DNA of 64,000 bases from Mya arenaria. Lineage: Eukaryota; Mollusca; Bivalvia; Myida; Myidae. Below are positions 60,709 through 64,000 of the stretch, piece after piece. The notes beneath the pieces are model-generated. The model worked only from the letters and a program-made list of their open reading frames with translations, searched no databases and was not told the DNA's origin. Where the stretch lies: NCBI RefSeq assembly GCF_026914265.1, contig NC_069133.1, positions 6,073,985 to 6,137,984 of the forward strand. Direction: 5' to 3'. A program made the translations under genes and the position numbers. Numbering within the stretch: position 1 is the stretch's first letter; every line of letters begins with the position of its first letter.

Positions 60709-60906
60709 GATGAGGAGGAAATTAAAAAAGCTGAGTATCGAAAAAGACAGGAGCATTGCTCCAAAATGTATATACGGATGGTTCTCCCAGCTGAACAGAC
60801 GACAGCTATTGCCAAAATCATGCGTGACCGTCAAGAAAGGTTGCGCCGTCTAGACAGAAAAAACGAGACAAACCTCAGAAAAGTCCGAAAACATCATAAC
60901 CAATAA
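60709..60906 (+). pseudogene. Isolated coding-like fragment
   Basis: Sixty-five open codons ending in TAA encode a charged helical sequence with KKAEYRKRQEHCSKMYIRMV and RDRQERLRRLDRKNETNL. Codon composition looks coding and unlike its AT-rich surroundings, but a stop precedes it and no partner exons were found. It could be the last exon of an unseen gene or a retropseudogene. Family not recognised. Confidence 0.35.
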
Positions 60907-61554
60907 GATGTAAATTTAATCCAATGATTAATTAAGAAAATCTTAGTCTGCCTAACCGACGTATTAAAAATTGAATATATGACTCAAAGATAGGTCTAGG
61001 GTTCTGAAATCCATGTTTCGTGAAAGGCGTTAGTGTGACAACTCGAAACAACAAGTTTGCTACACGCTTAACGTTTTATGTAGTTCATTATAGTTATTAT
61101 AGCCAGGTATGCATAAGCAGGAAAATGCGCTCTGTTGAATCGTTTTATGCCTATATAAATCCGCAACCTTAAAATGAATATTTTTTAAGGGCTGCTAGTT
61201 CGTGTCAATTTAGAAGCGTTGTGCAAAAGTTGGAAATGCCATTGCAGTTATTGCGCTTTCATGTATAAACAGGCTAATTTAATATTTACTTATATACTTT
61301 TAATATACTTAAAAACATTACACTTATACTAGTTAATTGCCTACTTAATACTTAAATTCCTATAAATCAGTGGTTTAAGTAATCAGGATGCCTACTAACT
61401 GCAGAAACCATAATAAACAACATTACATACTAACCATGAGGTGATCTCACTGTGTGCTACGCGATTTAAGATTTTAATGAAGTAGACATTTGTGACCTTC
61501 AAAAAGGAAATAAGGCGCTCCTCGACCACTCAGACAGCCTCCTGGCTCCCTCCT

Positions 61555-62000
61555 CAATCACTCGCGAGTGTCTAATGACCCGCTCCTCGAACCTCCTCAA
61601 TCACTCCGAGTGCCTAATGACCCGCTCCTCGAACCTCCTCAATCACTCCGAGTGCCTAATGACCCGCTCCACGAACCTCCTCAATCACCCCGAGTGCCTA
61701 ATGACCCGCTCCTCGAACCTCCTCAATCACTCCGAGTGCCTAATGACCCGCTCCTCGAACCTCCTCAATCACTCCGAGTGCCTAATGACCCGCTCCACGA
61801 ACCTCCTCAATCACCCCGAGTGCCTAATGACCATCTCCTCGAACCTCCTCAATCACTCCGAGTGCCTAATGACCCGCTCCTCGAACCTCCTCAATCACTC
61901 GCGAGTGCCTAATTACCCGCTCCACGAACCTCCTCAATCACCCCGAATGCCTAATGACCCGCTCCTCGAACCTCCTCCATTTCTCCGAGGGCATTTTTAT
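61555..62000. repeat. 42-bp minisatellite, ~10 copies
   Basis: The unit is CGAGTGCCTAATGACCCGCT plus CCTCGAACCTCCTCAATCACTC. Because 42 is a multiple of three, two plus-strand frames stay open, giving 14-residue repeats (PNDPLLEPPQSLRV in one). No signal peptide, splice-compatible neighbour or upstream start context supports translation. Confidence 0.9.
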
Positions 62001-62265
62001 CCCCTCCTCGAGCCTCATTAATATAGCCAAAAGTATTTCTTTCGCCTTTCATATACAAATTACATTTCTGAATATTTTGATATTTTAAAATATGACAAAT
62101 CAATTATTATTTTTCAGGTATTTATTGCACGGGCTTTCATATTATATTGCCATGTAATTTAATCCCATAATGTTTTTTTTTTTTTATTTTGTAATGTTTT
62201 GCATTGAAATTCAATTGAAAATTTCGACCGTGCTTTTTTACTTAATTCCAACAAATAATCAGTAT

Positions 62266-62322
62266 ATCTTCTTCTTCTTCTCTTCTTCTCCTTCTTTTTC
62301 TTCTCCTTCTTCTTCTTTTTAT
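62266..62322. repeat. CTT-rich microsatellite
   Basis: An interrupted TTC/CTT tract that corresponds in position to the compound microsatellite at 36620-36776 in the duplicated receptor flank. Confidence 0.85.
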
Positions 62323-62469
62323 GCGTAGCTTGACCCGGCAGTACGTAAGTGATGCGTTAAAATTCGCTCCGTCATAAGTCTATTGTGTAACGGTAAACTT
62401 ATTCACATCTTCAACAGGCTGGCGAATTGCAGATTTCTTTAACGAATATTTGTTTATCAATGGCTTGTT

Positions 62470-63200
62470 TGAGTCGTTTGTTATCATCAGGTTCTGGAAA
62501 CTTGTTGTGGCTATATTCTCTTTCCTAAAATTGGACTTATCAATAATTTTTTTCAAAGTTCGATTTCCCTTATTAATGCATGGGATTTCGGAATTTCTGT
62601 ATCGAAGTCACTTTTAACTAGGTTTAATATCTTTATGAATTTGGAATGCCGGACAATTTATGCGGCTATTTAAATTTAATCGGGTTATATGTACCTTGAT
62701 TATGTTACCGGCTTCAAAAAATCGAAAAGCGTCATTTTCTTTGATGTGAGATATATTTTCTTTATCTATTAACATTTTGAAATATCGTGTTTCAATAAAG
62801 TTTATATCCTAAATGATAATTTGTTTAAACTTATATTTAACTGTATATATCAACATTACTTCACAAACAACATATTCACACAGGTCAAAAATCTGAATAC
62901 ATTTTTTTTATAAATCACTTCTAACATTAACAGTCTCACAGATACAAAGCAATATTGGAAGTGTTGTACATTGCGACATTAAGCCAAAATACACAATGCA
63001 TGTCAGCAACAATAAAAATATGGTTTAAAATAAAATATATACAGAATGTACATCACAGGCATGACTCTTTAATAACCAAGTGATTGTTTGGTTACTGAGC
63101 TTGTCCATGTGTCTTCTATTGTATTATGAATACAAGGTTTACCCAATCTGATTTGAAAAAAGAACATTCAAATTTAAATACATCCTTTGTCACATTGGAA
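62470..63200. repeat. Duplicated receptor 3' flank, unit B
   Basis: Diverged copy of about 36780-37560, including TGCATGGGATTTCGGA, CACAATGCATGTCAGCAACA and GTTACTGAGCTTGTCCATGT. Shorter than unit A and directly followed by unit C. Confidence 0.8.
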
Positions 63201-63214
63201 AATTTAAACTACAT

Positions 63215-64000
63215 AAAACCTGATAATGTTATCGGCTTGAAGAAATCAGAAAGCGTCATTTTTGTTTGAGGTGAGATATATATTCTATATCCCTTAGCAT
63301 TCTGAAATAGCGCGTTTCAAGTTTATATACTAAAAGATAATATGTTTAACTTTGGTATATTTCTGCTCACAAGAAAAATATATTTCCGATATATCAGCAT
63401 TTACTTCACAACAAGCATATTCATACAGGTCAATTATCTAAATTCATTTTTTCCTCAATCCTTTCTAACATAAACATTCCAACAAATACAAAGCAATATT
63501 GCAAGTATTGTACCTTGCAAAAGCAAAATACACAAAGCATTTCAGCAACAATACAAATATGGTTTTAAAGATAATATATACAGAATGTACATCACAGTCA
63601 TGACTCCTTAATAACCAAGTGCATACAAACAGAGCATCGTTGATTGTTTGGTTACTGAGCTTGTCCATGTGTCTTCTATTGTATTATGAATACAAGCCTA
63701 ACCAAATCTGATTTGAAAAAAGAACATTCAAACAAATTTAAATACATCCTTTGTCAAATTTGATAAATAGTACTACATAAAAACAGTCACAGTTTTTGAT
63801 GAACATAAGTGTTGGCGTTAAATAAACATCGTACAAGATAATTTAGCCCTTACGCCTAATTAAACCTACAGTGTACCTCCAATCAGAAAGCGCAACACAA
63901 GAAGTATTCCTTAACACAATAATGCTCTTAAAACAGATTATTTCCCGCAGCTTGTTTATTTGTTTATATACATTTAAATAATTACAATTGGTGCTTCAGA
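63215..64000. repeat. Duplicated receptor 3' flank, unit C
   Basis: Copy of 37083-37853 that runs to the window end, matching through AATTGGTGCTTCAGA. In unit A that point lies 330 bp before the receptor stop codon, so a minus-strand receptor paralogue probably ends near 64.33 kb, just outside the window. Confidence 0.85.

Overview
The window is nuclear DNA of an animal, most likely a bivalve mollusc. It is AT-rich, and its genes are cut into many short exons by GT-AG introns. It carries a small 12-cysteine secreted peptide of the bivalve Cvsi protease-inhibitor type, tRNA-derived SINE pieces, palindromic TTAA-flanked elements and very long minisatellites. The species cannot be named from sequence alone.

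Four multi-exon genes can be assembled with matching splice phases, and they hold almost all the real coding sequence. (1) 3560-1313, minus: an 87-residue Cvsi-like serine protease inhibitor in three exons. (2) 15281-8097, minus: a 431-residue secreted cyanophycinase-like peptidase (family S51) in six exons with Ser/His/Glu in place; intron 4 holds about 82 copies of a 46-bp minisatellite. (3) 21703-33368, plus: a 661-residue secreted mosaic protein in eleven exons, with signal peptide, discoidin-like domain, EGF, furin-like site, histidine-rich LamG-like region, threonine-rich linker, Ly6-like domain and ShKT domain; intron 1 holds about 52 copies of a 37-bp minisatellite. (4) 53407-38182, minus: a RIG-I-like receptor in 22 exons with an N-terminal DZIP3-type HEPN domain, a CARD-like region, DECH helicase and C-terminal RNA-binding domain.

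The RIG-I-like gene is the most interesting locus. The HEPN exon is joined in splice phase to the helicase. The exon that should carry the Walker A ATP-binding loop is absent although its flanking exons join in phase. Three separate single-base frame breaks are present. A decayed copy of the receptor's 3' end lies at 34.8-35.4 kb. The receptor's 3' flank is repeated twice at the right edge (62.7-64.0 kb), which predicts another paralogue just outside the window.

The spaces between genes are filled with old mobile DNA: TTAA-flanked (piggyBac-like) MITEs, Harbinger-like MITEs with TTA/TAA duplications, fold-back elements, LINE fragments, a hAT/ZMYM-type transposase relic, SINE pieces and microsatellites. 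Several long stretches show nothing I can support. The three secreted proteins and the RNA sensor suggest extracellular and immune functions, but nothing shows that the four genes work together.
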